64,000 nucleotides of DNA from Desertivirga brevis (GCF_017355835.1 NZ_JAFEWF010000001.1:868001-932000), one strand, 5' to 3'. Shown: positions 1 through 8,820, numbered from the stretch's first letter. Notes: a model not told the origin generated them from the letters alone. A program made the numbers and translations.

Positions 1-641
1 ATCGACTTGGGCTCGGGCGTCTTGGCCAGCATTAGCACCCCAAGCATCCCAAATCCTCCACCTATTAAAAACATCACCGAATAGGCTTGAAATTCGTAAG
101 AGGGGTAGTGTGCTTTAATATAATCGAGTGAAAACGCTATGGATAAGCTTAACACCACGTTTAAACTTTGTGTTAATCTGCTTCTATGCGAAAAATATGT
201 ACCAAGCTGTTCTGTAGGAACCAAATCCCTCATCCATGAATTCCAGCTAGCTCCTGCAACTGAGCCGAAATAGTAATGAAAGAACAAGAAGAAAATCAAT
301 ACAGACACACTGGTAGAAGTACTGAATATATATGGCAGAAGCGCTATAATTATCAATGGAAAGCGGGCAAAAATATTAGCTATGACCGCTATTGCTTTCC
401 TGTTTTTATACTTCCTGACTAACCAAACGGATACTAATTGAAAAATACTACTGAAGGTGGGCAGGGCGGCTAAAACTCCTAATTGGAAATTTGATGCACC
501 CATATGAATAGCCATGGCTACAAGGAATGCTCCTCCTGTAAATGAAACCATAGATTCAGCAAACAAGCCGTCTGCTATTACCAACTTTAATCCCGATTGC
601 ACGTCCTCTTTACTGAGGTTCTCAGACGGCTTAAAACTCAT
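1..641 (-). CDS. MFS transporter, N-terminal part (3' end outside window)
   Basis: Reading the minus strand from an ATG at 641 gives at least 213 residues with no stop up to the window edge. The protein begins MSFKPSENLSKEDV and then shows about five or six hydrophobic helices separated by short basic loops (for example RKYKNRK after the second helix), as in major facilitator superfamily permeases. A weak GGGAAAGAG ribosome-binding-like stretch precedes the start. It is an inner-membrane transporter by family. The substrate cannot be told because only the N-terminal half is visible. The truncation is only the window boundary. Confidence 0.8.
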   Translation of the reverse strand, partial: MSFKPSENLSKEDVQSGLKLVIADGLFAESMVSFTGGAFLVAMAIHMGASNFQLGVLAALPTFSSIFQLVSVWLVRKYKNRKAIAVIANIFARFPLIIIALLPYIFSTSTSVSVLIFFLFFHYYFGSVAGASWNSWMRDLVPTEQLGTYFSHRSRLTQSLNVVLSLSIAFSLDYIKAHYPSYEFQAYSVMFLIGGGFGMLGVLMLAKTPEPKS

Positions 642-861
642 AAAACTCTTTCCCTTTTCTTTAAACTCAACTTTTGTACGCTGTTCGTACTTAATATGTT
701 ATCGCCTTTTTCAAAATAAAAGCCGAAGAGTGGTTCAACCAGAAAAATGCGTTTAAAGTAGATTAAGAAGTGTTTTATGCTAAAAGCAATGTATAGTTCG
801 CCACAGGAACGTAGAAAGTATTGGCCAATACTCCCCACTCCTGTGGAAATAATTTACATAA

Positions 862-1287
862 CTAGTTGAATGCTAACTCTGATGGCCCTGAAACTTTGCT
901 TATATGGCAAGAACATTTTCCTCCCGTAATGAAGAAGGAGCCGCGTACAGTTTTATTTGAGACGGGATGTTTACCGGTAACAATAACAGAATCCCCTGCT
1001 TCTGAAATATCGGCCAGATTTGCATCCGACGCTACTAATGCTATTCCTTCCGAAGTAACAGTATCGGGAACATAGCCTTTAAGCATCGAAGCATTAGTAC
1101 GCTTATTGATGGAGGTATAGTTTTTAACTTTAACTGGACTTCCATTTGAATCTATAAATTTCACAGACACCGCCCGAAACTCTTCTGTACACATGCGAGG
1201 CGGGCAATCGGTGGCCTGCGATTTTTCTAAAGTTTCACAGGAGGTAAACAAAGCAGTAATTCCTGCTATAAAAACCAATCTTTTCAT
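862..1287 (-). CDS. Small lipoprotein of unknown function
   Basis: 141 residues. The N-terminus is a lipoprotein signal (MKRLVFIAGITALFTSC) with Cys17 as the lipidation site. The mature part has several further Cys residues (CPPRMC near residue 28, CSC near the C-terminus) and a beta-rich composition, so it may be disulfide-stabilised or metal-binding in the periplasm or outer membrane. No family is recognised. It stands alone between the MFS gene and a divergent permease gene. The signal and lipobox argue for a real gene; the function is unknown. Confidence 0.7.
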   Translation of the reverse strand: MKRLVFIAGITALFTSCETLEKSQATDCPPRMCTEEFRAVSVKFIDSNGSPVKVKNYTSINKRTNASMLKGYVPDTVTSEGIALVASDANLADISEAGDSVIVTGKHPVSNKTVRGSFFITGGKCSCHISKVSGPSELAFN

Positions 1288-1354
1288 TTTCGAAGGTTTA
1301 ATGAATGGATAAGTAGATTACGAAGAAAGAACATCTAACGCTACAGTATAGATA

Positions 1355-1386
1355 TTTGTTCAGGTACTTTCTTAGAGCTATCTTCG
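1355..1386 (+). promoter_or_regulatory. Promoter for TSUP permease
   Basis: TTTG at 1355-1358, a 20-nt spacer and TATCTTCG at 1379-1386, one base from the Bacteroidota TANNTTTG consensus. The permease ATG follows 24 nt downstream. Confidence 0.5.
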
Positions 1387-1410
1387 CGGTCGCCGCTCAA
1401 AACCCAGTCC

Positions 1411-2172
1411 ATGCTGCTATTCAATCTTTTCTCATACCATCTTGAAATATCCGATATACTCATTATACTTCTGGTAGCCCTGTTAAGTGGCATGTCAAAG
1501 ACGGGTGTTCATGGCGCCGGAATGCTTTCTGTGCCATTATTAGCTGTGGTGTTTGGAGGACAAAATTCCAGCGGCGTCATGCTTCCCATCCTTCTCATTG
1601 CTGATGTCATTGGGGTGTGGTATTACCACAGACACGCTTCAGTAAGGCATCTTCAAATGCTTATTCCCTATGCAATAGCTGGCATAGTTGCGGGAACTAT
1701 TATAGGGAAAATGATCGATGACCAGACCTTCAGGGCTATTATGGCTGTAACCATACTAGGAAGTATTGTAATAATGGTATGGTTAAAACAGGAGCAGCAT
1801 AAAAAGGAAATACCTCATAATAAAGTTTTCGCTGGTACAATGGGTATTCTGGGAGGATTTACTTCAATGGTGGGTAACCTGGCTGGCAGTGTTATGGCTG
1901 TTTATCTTCTCGCTGTTCAACTGCCAAAAAACATTTATATAGGAACAACTGCCTGGTTTTTTTTAATTATTAATTGGGCGAAAGTCCCCTCGCATGTTTT
2001 TGCATGGCACACTATTAATATTAACACGGCCCTGCTTGCTTTATCAACTACTCCGGCCATTGTTTTAGGAGCAGCAATTGGCATTGCCATCGTTAAACGT
2101 TTATCAGAAGAAAAGTACCGCTGGTTCATAATAGTCATGACTATTTTTGCTGCAGTACTTATGGTCTTTTAG
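1411..2172 (+). CDS. Sulfite exporter TauE/SafE (TSUP) family permease
   Basis: 253 residues, nearly all hydrophobic, with about eight membrane segments in two similar halves, each containing a G-rich stretch (GMSKTGVHGAGM near 27-38 and GILGGFTSMVGNLAGS near 145-160). This is the TSUP (TauE/SafE, DUF81) pattern of inner-membrane carriers for sulfite, sulfonates or other small organic anions. Length and topology fit the family. It is monocistronic with its own promoter box just upstream. No sulfur-metabolism gene lies nearby, so the substrate is unknown. Confidence 0.85.
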   Translation: MLLFNLFSYHLEISDILIILLVALLSGMSKTGVHGAGMLSVPLLAVVFGGQNSSGVMLPILLIADVIGVWYYHRHASVRHLQMLIPYAIAGIVAGTIIGKMIDDQTFRAIMAVTILGSIVIMVWLKQEQHKKEIPHNKVFAGTMGILGGFTSMVGNLAGSVMAVYLLAVQLPKNIYIGTTAWFFLIINWAKVPSHVFAWHTININTALLALSTTPAIVLGAAIGIAIVKRLSEEKYRWFIIVMTIFAAVLMVF

Positions 2173-2493
2173 TACAGTCGATGTAGCTGAAAACCTACAC
2201 CCATTCTACCTCTCGTCCTGTTCTGTTAAATAAGCAGCAATAAAAGCAGCCATATGGCTTAAAACAGGCTCTTATATAATTCATTTTAAGCTTTTTAGAG
2301 AGAAATATAAGTCTGGCAAAGTTTTTACTAATAGTAAATTACCTATGAAAAACATTTCCAAAGTCAAAGCCAAGATGTTACATGTTGCTGGTGGTATTCA
2401 ACAATTGATGATGATCTACTTCAGGTTTTAAAGGCTGCGTAATTTATCTCATCTTACGATCAAATAACTGATAAACTTCAGGCTTCCGGAATC
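2173..2493. other. Intergenic region, 321 bp
   Basis: No intact gene. The second half carries a possible broken CsbD-like reading frame, listed separately. No terminator hairpin or TANNTTTG box was recognised in the rest. Confidence 0.5.
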
Positions 2494-2500
2494 TCAATTA
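2345..2500 (+). pseudogene. Possible decayed CsbD-like stress protein
   Basis: An ATG at 2345 opens a 28-residue frame (MKNISKVKAKMLHVAGGIQQ...). Shifting frame after IQQ gives TIDDDLLQVLKAA, then a stop, then FISSYDQITDKLQASG. Taken together these resemble the CsbD layout of K-V-K-G start, TDDDL centre and a GRIQKKTG-like end. The two frames and in-frame stop would make it a remnant. The resemblance is by eye over a short length and could be chance. Confidence 0.28.
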
Positions 2501-4383
2501 ATAAATTCCCACGCACTTTGATAGGAGTTTTCCTTTTCGGTGTGCTCTATAAAATTTGAGTAAAAAGGATGACGTGAAAGAGTAACGCTATCACCGATGA
2601 CGACCAGTTTCTTCCTGGCGCGGGTCATGGCAACATTCATGCGCCTGATATCTGAAAGGAAACCGATCGAAGAATCTTCGTTACTTCTGGTCATGCTGAT
2701 GTAAACGATGTCTCGTTCCTGTCCCTGGAAACTATCAATCGTATTGATAGATATATTTTTGTGGAAAGGCTCTAGATCAGGATTTTCTAAAATTAGATTT
2801 TTCAGCAACAAAACCTGTTCTCTATAAGGAGAGATAATGGCTACACTGGTTTCCTCAGAAAACTTAGCAGAAATACCAGCAAGGTGGTTCACCAAAAAAG
2901 CGGCTTCATCGGGATTGTTTAAGCTCGCCCCTTCTTTAACTTCATTGAACCCACAGCCGGCAGTATCAATATAAGAAAGGGCCTGTTCATCCGGAGAGAT
3001 CACTCGGTTCGCAACGGAAGGGTGAGCGACAAGCTTATTATCGTAAAACACCCTAGATGAGTAAGCCATGATCAGGGAATTCATCCGGTATTGCTCTTCC
3101 AGCAGGGTCACTGCTTCGGGATGGTATTTAACTAGCTTCTCCAGCAGAGTAGTATTCAATCCCTTTTTTGCAGCTTCTTCTGATTTTATAGTTGGCGGTA
3201 ACTGGCAATGATCACCTGCCAAGACAATCTTCTTAGCCTTTAGTATAGGTATCCAGCTTCCTGGTTCAAGTGCCTGTCCGGCTTCATCGATCACAACAGT
3301 CTCGTATTTCAATCCCCTTACACTGTAATGATTTGCTCCTACAAGGGTCGCAGTGATAATCTGAGCTTTGCTGATTAGATCATCGGCAATAAATTGTTCA
3401 ATTTGATTTACTTCTTTCTGGATCTTATAGGCTTCATCGAACAGCGCTTTCCTCTGTTCCCTTTCCGCTTTTCCGAAGTTCCTTTTGTATTTATGAGCCA
3501 TGTTAACATATTCCGAGGCCTGCTTCTTCAGCTTCTTTGCGTCCTTCATCGAAGGATGTTCTGCTATTTTAGCATCCAGGGTTAACGATACCAATTTCTC
3601 TGAAACACGAACGGGATTCCCGATCCTTAACACGTTGAGCCCTTCAGCTGCCAATTTTTCGCTTAATAGATCAACTGCAGTATTACTTGGCGCAACTACC
3701 AGTATCTGGTTCTTTTCGCGATGTGAGAGCTCCTTTATTCCCTGCACCAGGGTTGTTGTTTTTCCCGTGCCTGGGGGACCGTGAATGATGGCCAGATCAT
3801 TAGCCGCCATAATTTTCCTTACCGCCTCCTGCTGCTGCTGGTTTAGAGTGGGTGATTCGTATCGAATATTTTCCTGAAATGAAGGCTTCTCCCCGCCTGT
3901 CAGAATTTCTAATAAGCGAGGCTTTGGTGATGACTCAGATAATTTCGCAGCTTGCTTTAAGGCCTGTTCCATCTCCTCATAACTATTGTTATCGAATAAT
4001 AACTCTACCCCTAGCTTTCCATCTGAAGCCCAATCGGGCAGATCATCTGTTCGAAGAGTAATCTTAAGCCGGTTGTTATTCAAATAGCCGATAGTTCCTT
4101 CCACACGACATTTCTGAGGATCGTTATTAGAAAACAAGGCGACTGATGAGCCGGAGCGGAATTGATGGGAAATGTCTTGATTACTTGCCCTTTCTACTTC
4201 CACGGTTATATAATCTCCCCGACCAATTTCGGTACCTCTGATTGCTATTGGATACCAGATTAGTCCTAATGCCCGCCTGTCTGAGATAGTAGCCGACTGA
4301 GTTTGCTCAAGATACTGACGTAAATCTTCGTTGTATTCTATTTTAAGGAGAGATAGCTGATTCTGGAAATATGTATTCGACAA
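2494..4383 (-). CDS. SF1 (Upf1/IGHMBP2-like) DNA/RNA helicase
   Basis: 629 residues, the usual length for the Bacteroidota member of this AAA_11/AAA_12 family. The N-terminal 150 residues form a beta-rich RNA/DNA-binding region. Helicase motifs follow in order: Walker A GPPGTGKT at 202-209, Walker B DEAGQ at 366-370, GDHCQLPP at 390-397, QYRM at 431-434, TIDSFQGQE at 548-556 and VAMTRAR at 584-590. It should unwind nucleic acid with ATP in the cytoplasm. The start is a TTG at 4383: an in-frame TAG lies upstream and the first ATG would delete about 136 residues. It is divergent from the Crp/Fnr gene. Confidence 0.92.
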   Translation of the reverse strand: MSNTYFQNQLSLLKIEYNEDLRQYLEQTQSATISDRRALGLIWYPIAIRGTEIGRGDYITVEVERASNQDISHQFRSGSSVALFSNNDPQKCRVEGTIGYLNNNRLKITLRTDDLPDWASDGKLGVELLFDNNSYEEMEQALKQAAKLSESSPKPRLLEILTGGEKPSFQENIRYESPTLNQQQQEAVRKIMAANDLAIIHGPPGTGKTTTLVQGIKELSHREKNQILVVAPSNTAVDLLSEKLAAEGLNVLRIGNPVRVSEKLVSLTLDAKIAEHPSMKDAKKLKKQASEYVNMAHKYKRNFGKAEREQRKALFDEAYKIQKEVNQIEQFIADDLISKAQIITATLVGANHYSVRGLKYETVVIDEAGQALEPGSWIPILKAKKIVLAGDHCQLPPTIKSEEAAKKGLNTTLLEKLVKYHPEAVTLLEEQYRMNSLIMAYSSRVFYDNKLVAHPSVANRVISPDEQALSYIDTAGCGFNEVKEGASLNNPDEAAFLVNHLAGISAKFSEETSVAIISPYREQVLLLKNLILENPDLEPFHKNISINTIDSFQGQERDIVYISMTRSNEDSSIGFLSDIRRMNVAMTRARKKLVVIGDSVTLSRHPFYSNFIEHTEKENSYQSAWEFIN

Positions 4384-4439
4384 AGCCTTGTAATTTGGAT
4401 AAAAGGAAACGGCCTACAAGCTACGGATATTATGCAGGT

Positions 4440-4470
4440 TTTGAAAATGTAAGGTGGGAAGCTATCTTTG
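4440..4470 (+). promoter_or_regulatory. Promoter for Crp/Fnr regulator
   Basis: TTTG at 4440-4443, a 19-nt spacer and TATCTTTG at 4463-4470: a full match to the Bacteroidota sigma-ABfr promoter. The box ends 3 nt before the ATG at 4474, so the transcript would start at or very near the start codon. Confidence 0.7.
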
Positions 4471-4473
4471 AAG

Positions 4474-5055
4474 ATGTTCCAGGAAGTTGACAAGCATATT
4501 ACCCGTTGCTCCCCTTTTAGCCAGGCAGAACTTGAGTTATTTCATTCAAAGTTAAAACCACGAAAAGTCAGGAAAAGAACATTCCTGTTATCTGAAGGAG
4601 AGGTGTGCCGCTTCGAGGCTTATATTGTAAAAGGCTGTGTGAAGAAATATTTTATAGACAATAATGGAGATGAGGTAATTCTTCAATTTGCTGTAGAAGA
4701 CTGGTGGATAAGTGATATTGCAAGTTTTGCGGAACAAAAACCCTCCAATTTATTTATAGAAACTCTTGAAGATTCAGAGCTTCTGATGATCGACTTTGAA
4801 AGCAAAGAGCAATTGTATAAGGAGATCCCACATTTAGAACGCGTTTTTCGACTGATGCTACAAAGGTCTTACGCTGTTCTAGAGAATCGCTTATATTCTA
4901 CGGTTGCCAACTCTGCGGAAGAACGTTACCTTGATTTTATCAAGCGTTACCCTACCATACCGCAACGGGTACCGCAGCAGCAGATTGCTTCCTACCTCGG
5001 CATTACACCTGAATCTTTAAGTCGCATCAAGTCGAACCTTATAAAAAAGAGCTAG
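4474..5055 (+). CDS. Crp/Fnr-family transcriptional regulator
   Basis: 193 residues from the ATG at 4474. An upstream TTG at 4468 also fits the frame but lies inside the promoter box, so the ATG is preferred. The N-terminal two thirds form a cyclic-nucleotide-binding-like beta roll. The C-terminus has a helix-turn-helix around VPQQQIASYLGITPESLSRIK. Bacteroidota members of this group usually lack obvious cAMP-binding signatures and often sit beside the genes they control. The mhq-like operon starts 107 bp downstream on the same strand, so it is a candidate regulator of that operon by context only. Confidence 0.88.
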   Translation: MFQEVDKHITRCSPFSQAELELFHSKLKPRKVRKRTFLLSEGEVCRFEAYIVKGCVKKYFIDNNGDEVILQFAVEDWWISDIASFAEQKPSNLFIETLEDSELLMIDFESKEQLYKEIPHLERVFRLMLQRSYAVLENRLYSTVANSAEERYLDFIKRYPTIPQRVPQQQIASYLGITPESLSRIKSNLIKKS

Positions 5056-5101
5056 CTCCCAATTCTTATCCTACATCAATGTAAGGCTTCTGATAGCGCT
5101 G

Positions 5102-5109
5102 TAAATTTG
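5102..5109 (+). promoter_or_regulatory. Possible -7 box of mhq-like operon
   Basis: TAAATTTG fits TANNTTTG and lies 53 nt before the dioxygenase ATG. No clear TTG element was seen at the expected upstream distance, so this is tentative. Confidence 0.35.
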
Positions 5110-5162
5110 AATCATCAAATCAGGAAATACAAAGCCTGAGATTCAAATTAAAAATAAACGCT

Positions 5163-6098
5163 ATGGAAGATAAAATTTTAGGACTTCACCACATCACTGC
5201 AATCGCTGGTGAAGCAAAACGGAACTTCGACTTTTATACTCGTGTATTAGGCTTACGTCTGGTTAAGAAAACGGTAAACTTTGACGATCCCTATACCTAC
5301 CACTTTTACTATGGTGATAAAGTAGGAACACCAGGATCTATATTAACGTTTTTCCCGTGGGAAGGTATTCAAAAAGGACGCCGGGGAACACAACAGGTTA
5401 CTGAAATAGGTTATTCTGTTCCTGAGAACAGTCTTGATTTCTGGTTGAAACGCTTCGAAGCAAACAATATCAAATACAATAAGGTGTCAGAGAAATTTGG
5501 AGAACAATATCTCGGCTTTACAGATCCAGATGGTTTACAGTTCGAACTGGTTGTTCCAAAAACTGCAGATAAACGGCAACCGTGGGAAACAACTGAGGTT
5601 AGTGCTGAAAATGCAACCCGTGGCTTTCATAATATTACAATCACCACTAACAAGCTTCAGCCTACAGCAGATGTGCTGACCAAACTTTTCGGCTATCGAT
5701 TATTAGAGGAGCACGTGAATCGGTATCGTTTTATTACCGACAATGTTCAGGACGCAGCAATTGTTGATGTGGTAGAGGCTCCGGGAGAAGTCATAGGCCA
5801 GGTAGCGGGTGGTTCAGTACATCATGTAGCGTTTCGAGTAGAGAATGACGAAGTGTTACTACGTTTTAGAGAAAAGATCCTGAATTATGGATTAGGTATC
5901 ACAGAAAAAATTGACAGGAACTACTTCTATTCCCTTTACTTCCGCGAACCAGGAGGTGTATTATTTGAAATCGCTACCGATAATCCTGGCTTTGCAGTAG
6001 ATGAAAGTGTCGAGGAATTAGGTACCGGACTAAAACTGCCGGCACAGTATGAAGCGTACCGGGAAGATATTTCAAGTAAACTAGCAAAACTCGATTAA
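5163..6098 (+). CDS. MhqO-like ring-cleaving (VOC family) dioxygenase
   Basis: 311 residues with two vicinal-oxygen-chelate (glyoxalase-fold) repeats. The first starts LHHITAIAG (His9/10 region) with a following GFTDPDGLQFEL. The second starts GFHNITI near 155 and carries VHHVAF near 220 and a FREPGGVLFEIAT end, giving His and Glu metal ligands. This matches hydroquinone-type dioxygenases such as Bacillus MhqO/MhqA. The esterase gene starts 1 nt after the stop, an arrangement seen in mhq loci, so ring opening of hydroquinones or catechols in the cytoplasm is the likely role. The true substrate is not shown by sequence. Confidence 0.88.
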   Translation: MEDKILGLHHITAIAGEAKRNFDFYTRVLGLRLVKKTVNFDDPYTYHFYYGDKVGTPGSILTFFPWEGIQKGRRGTQQVTEIGYSVPENSLDFWLKRFEANNIKYNKVSEKFGEQYLGFTDPDGLQFELVVPKTADKRQPWETTEVSAENATRGFHNITITTNKLQPTADVLTKLFGYRLLEEHVNRYRFITDNVQDAAIVDVVEAPGEVIGQVAGGSVHHVAFRVENDEVLLRFREKILNYGLGITEKIDRNYFYSLYFREPGGVLFEIATDNPGFAVDESVEELGTGLKLPAQYEAYREDISSKLAKLD

Positions 6099-6099
6099 C

Positions 6100-6723
6100 A
6101 TGTATACACACGATAAAAAAATAATAAAAGCAGGCTTACCTGCATCTGAAGCAAAAAAGGCGATAATCATGATACATGGCAGAGGTGCTTCTGCTGAAAG
6201 CATCATTTCCCTTGCAAATCATCTCCAACTCGGCGATGCAGCAATATATGCTCCTCAGGCTACAAATCACAGCTGGTACCCCTACAGTTTCATGGCGCCA
6301 GTAAAGGAAAACCAACCGGCCCTTGATTCAGCTTTAGAGCTTATAGCTGAGACAGTGAAAGAGATAATTAGTGATGGTATCCCACTAGACAAGATCTACT
6401 TCCTGGGATTTTCCCAGGGAGCCTGTTTAAGTCTTGAATATGTTACCAGAAATGCGGCAAGATTTGGAGGTGTGATAGCCCTTACGGGGGGCTTGATTGG
6501 TCAGGAGTTGAATATGAATAACTACAAAGGCGATTTCAAAGAAACTCCTGTCCTGATCACTACCGGCGACCCGGATCCTCATGTTCCCGTTTCAAGAGTA
6601 GAGGAAAGTATTAGGATTATCGAAGGATTGAATGCCATAGTGACTTCAAAAGTTTATAAAGGCCGCCCTCATACTATCCAGTCAGAAGAGATAAAGCTTG
6701 CTAATAATCTTATCCTAATCTAG
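6100..6723 (+). CDS. MhqD-like alpha/beta-hydrolase (carboxylesterase/phospholipase family)
   Basis: 207 residues. An alpha/beta-hydrolase fold is indicated by IIMIHGRGAS near 22-31 (oxyanion region), nucleophile GFSQG with Ser105, Asp159 in GDPDPHVP and His191 in GRPHTI. This is the abhydrolase_2 group that includes Bacillus MhqD. It is translationally linked to the dioxygenase (1-nt gap) and to the cupin (0-nt gap), so the three are an operon. It probably hydrolyses an ester or lactone arising from quinone or phenol turnover. Confidence 0.87.
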   Translation: MYTHDKKIIKAGLPASEAKKAIIMIHGRGASAESIISLANHLQLGDAAIYAPQATNHSWYPYSFMAPVKENQPALDSALELIAETVKEIISDGIPLDKIYFLGFSQGACLSLEYVTRNAARFGGVIALTGGLIGQELNMNNYKGDFKETPVLITTGDPDPHVPVSRVEESIRIIEGLNAIVTSKVYKGRPHTIQSEEIKLANNLILI

Positions 6724-7080
6724 ATGGAAGAATTTAAGATAACAAGAATATATTCAGACGGTAATGGCGATAGCCATTTTGAGGAGCTAAAATTGCCTTT
6801 GAATTCAGGTGGAGCTATTGGCTATTTATCGGACAAGTTTAAAGTAGAGAACCTGATTTTCCGCAAAGTTCCGCCAGGTTACGATTACGAATTCCATACC
6901 GCTCCTGCCCGGCAATATATTATCCTTCTAGATGGGGAGATCGAAATAGAAACATCCCTTGGTGAAAAAAGAATTTTTGGTGCAGGAGATGTTTTATTGG
7001 TCGAAGATGTTGAAGGAAAAGGTCATCGAACGCGAAATACGCAGGCAATAGAGCGAAAATCTATTTTTGTGACGATTTAA
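6724..7080 (+). CDS. Small cupin-domain protein
   Basis: 118 residues, a single cupin fold. A first motif lies around PPGYDYEFHTAPARQYIILLDGEIEIE (split here: PPGYDYEFHTAP, then RQYIILLDGEIEIE) and a second around FGAGDVLLVEDVEGKGHRTR. The ATG directly follows the esterase stop codon, so it is the third gene of the mhq-like operon. His in FHTAP and His in GHRT could bind a metal. The function is unknown; by context it may handle a product of the dioxygenase/esterase pair. Confidence 0.8.
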   Translation: MEEFKITRIYSDGNGDSHFEELKLPLNSGGAIGYLSDKFKVENLIFRKVPPGYDYEFHTAPARQYIILLDGEIEIETSLGEKRIFGAGDVLLVEDVEGKGHRTRNTQAIERKSIFVTI

Positions 7081-7127
7081 AATCTTGATTTTTTAAAAAC
7101 TCATGTGCCGCTTTCAGGATAAAAACT

Positions 7128-7135
7128 TATCTTTG
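7128..7135 (+). promoter_or_regulatory. Candidate -7 box for ompA-like gene
   Basis: TATCTTTG matches TANNTTTG exactly. No good TTTG was seen 19-23 nt upstream, so the assignment rests on one element. Confidence 0.4.
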
Positions 7136-7448
7136 GCAGCACGTGAGTAATTTGTTAGAAAGGGGTCTATAAATTACATATCTATCTATGATCAAATAAG
7201 TTGTAACAATGCCAACTTATAGAAATACAATTTTCCTTGAAAAAACAGGGGACTAAACTTATGTATCTGCTTCACCATCATTTTACCTATGGGTTAAATA
7301 CGCAATATACCATCCTATCAAATAGTTGTTCTACATCTCCGGCTAAAGGCGACTGATAGTGAAAAAAACAAATTTCCATGAAAAAGTGTTATGGAAGAAC
7401 AAACACAAAAATTTAAGCAATAATTAAATAAATAATAATTCAAAACTG

Positions 7449-7456
7449 TAAGGAGG
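7449..7456 (+). promoter_or_regulatory. Strong Shine-Dalgarno sequence
   Basis: TAAGGAGG, an extended match to the 16S anti-SD, 11 nt before the ATG at 7468. Other starts in this window show little or no SD, so this one is notable and supports the start choice. Confidence 0.7.
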
Positions 7457-7467
7457 CTGTACACCCT

Positions 7468-8802
7468 ATGAAACAATTTTTACAAGACGACAAAGCGGAC
7501 CCGCTAAGTACTAATTCAAATCGAAAAAGATCAAGACTGAGAAAAACTATATTACTTTCCTTTCTTCTTGGCGCGCTAACTACCAGCACATTTGCTCAAA
7601 ACAATGGACCTGACAGTACAGGTCGTTACAGGGCAGAACATTTAAGAACATGGTCAGTAGGTGCGTTCGCAGGACTATTAACTCCTCATACCTTGTTCTG
7701 GTCTAACAAAAATAATGATTACCGCACCCCAACTGAGACATTCGGTTACGGAATTTTTGTTAAAAAGCAGATCATCCCTGCATTTGGATTTCAGGTTGAC
7801 TGGATGAGAGGAGAAGTTAAAGGAATTAGAGCACAAACCCCTCTTGGTATAACCCAAAATTCATCTTATACGACGAAATTTGGATATGCGGCAAATCTTA
7901 CTGCCCACTATACATTCGTCAACTTCAAAATGCATGATGAATTTGGCTTGATCGGCCCTTATATTAAATCAGGTATTGGCTACTCCAATTTTAAACCGGA
8001 GGCTGTAAATTCAGGCAACACAGAACCTGGGTACAGGGAGGCTTTCATTATTCCTGCGGGACTAGGTTTAAAAATTGGATTATGGAAAGGTGTTAATCTG
8101 GATATGGGTTACACTATTAACTTTATGAAGACAGACCGCTTTGACAGCTATGATTATGGCAATACTTATGATAAGTGGTCATTTAGTCATATTGGTCTGG
8201 AAATCGCTCTAGGAAAGAAAAGCAAACACCAAATGTCATGGTACAATCCTTCGGCAAGAGTTGGTAACCCATATGATGACACTGCCCTTAAGAGAGCAAT
8301 TGCGAGACTGGACAGTTTACAGAAAGAAGATCGTGCAAGATATGATCGCGAACTTGGAGATGCCGACAATGATGGTGTAGCTAACAAATTCGACAAATGT
8401 CCAAATACACCAGATTCAGTTCGCGTTGATGGATCAGGTTGTCCGCTACCTAAATTTGCTGCCGACATACTTAGAGATGCCTTTAACAATCTGGAATTTG
8501 AGTTTGGAAAGGCAAACATTCGTAACAGTTCATATCCATCATTGGACAAACTTGCTCAACTACTTGTTGACCATGGATATACTTTGAAAATTTCAGGACA
8601 TACAGACGCTATTGGTTCGGATAAGTTCAACTTTAAATTATCTAAAGACAGGGCTGAAGCTGTAAAATCATACCTGGTGAGAAAAGGTGCGAATGCATCA
8701 AAAATTGAAGCGACTGGTTATGGTGAATATCAACCTATCGCACCAAATGACACGCCTGAAGGTCGTGCAAAAAACAGACGTGTAGAGTTAACTTTATACT
8801 AG
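7468..8802 (+). CDS. OmpA-family outer-membrane protein
   Basis: 444 residues. A basic N-region of about 27 residues precedes a hydrophobic signal core ending STFAQ near 44. Residues about 55-250 form an outer-membrane beta-barrel (alternating strands such as WSVGAFAGLLTP). A TSP3-like calcium repeat, DADNDGVANKFDKCP, follows near 298. The C-terminal 110 residues are an OmpA peptidoglycan-binding domain (ISGHTDAIGS, LSKDRAEAVKSYL, GYGEYQPIAPN). It anchors the outer membrane to the cell wall. The SD and lack of any later Met before the barrel support this start. A good terminator follows. Confidence 0.93.
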   Translation: MKQFLQDDKADPLSTNSNRKRSRLRKTILLSFLLGALTTSTFAQNNGPDSTGRYRAEHLRTWSVGAFAGLLTPHTLFWSNKNNDYRTPTETFGYGIFVKKQIIPAFGFQVDWMRGEVKGIRAQTPLGITQNSSYTTKFGYAANLTAHYTFVNFKMHDEFGLIGPYIKSGIGYSNFKPEAVNSGNTEPGYREAFIIPAGLGLKIGLWKGVNLDMGYTINFMKTDRFDSYDYGNTYDKWSFSHIGLEIALGKKSKHQMSWYNPSARVGNPYDDTALKRAIARLDSLQKEDRARYDRELGDADNDGVANKFDKCPNTPDSVRVDGSGCPLPKFAADILRDAFNNLEFEFGKANIRNSSYPSLDKLAQLLVDHGYTLKISGHTDAIGSDKFNFKLSKDRAEAVKSYLVRKGANASKIEATGYGEYQPIAPNDTPEGRAKNRRVELTLY

Positions 8803-8820
8803 GAATTCTTAATTCCCATC

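Larger units (their letters stand above)
7081..7467 (+). other. Long leader/intergenic region upstream of ompA-like gene
   Basis: No convincing gene. TATCTTTG at 7128-7135 is a candidate promoter box, giving a leader of about 325 nt. A 12-codon ORF (7378-7416) lies in the leader and may be chance. A strong Shine-Dalgarno sequence ends the region. Confidence 0.5.

Noticed and set aside
638..838. 66-residue minus-strand frame overlapping the MFS start by ATGA
   Set aside because: The overlap looks like coupling, but the sequence is unprotein-like and rich in Phe/Leu/Lys from AT-rich DNA.
7378..7416. 12-codon ORF in the ompA-like leader
   Set aside because: Too short to judge; no codon bias or conservation evidence.
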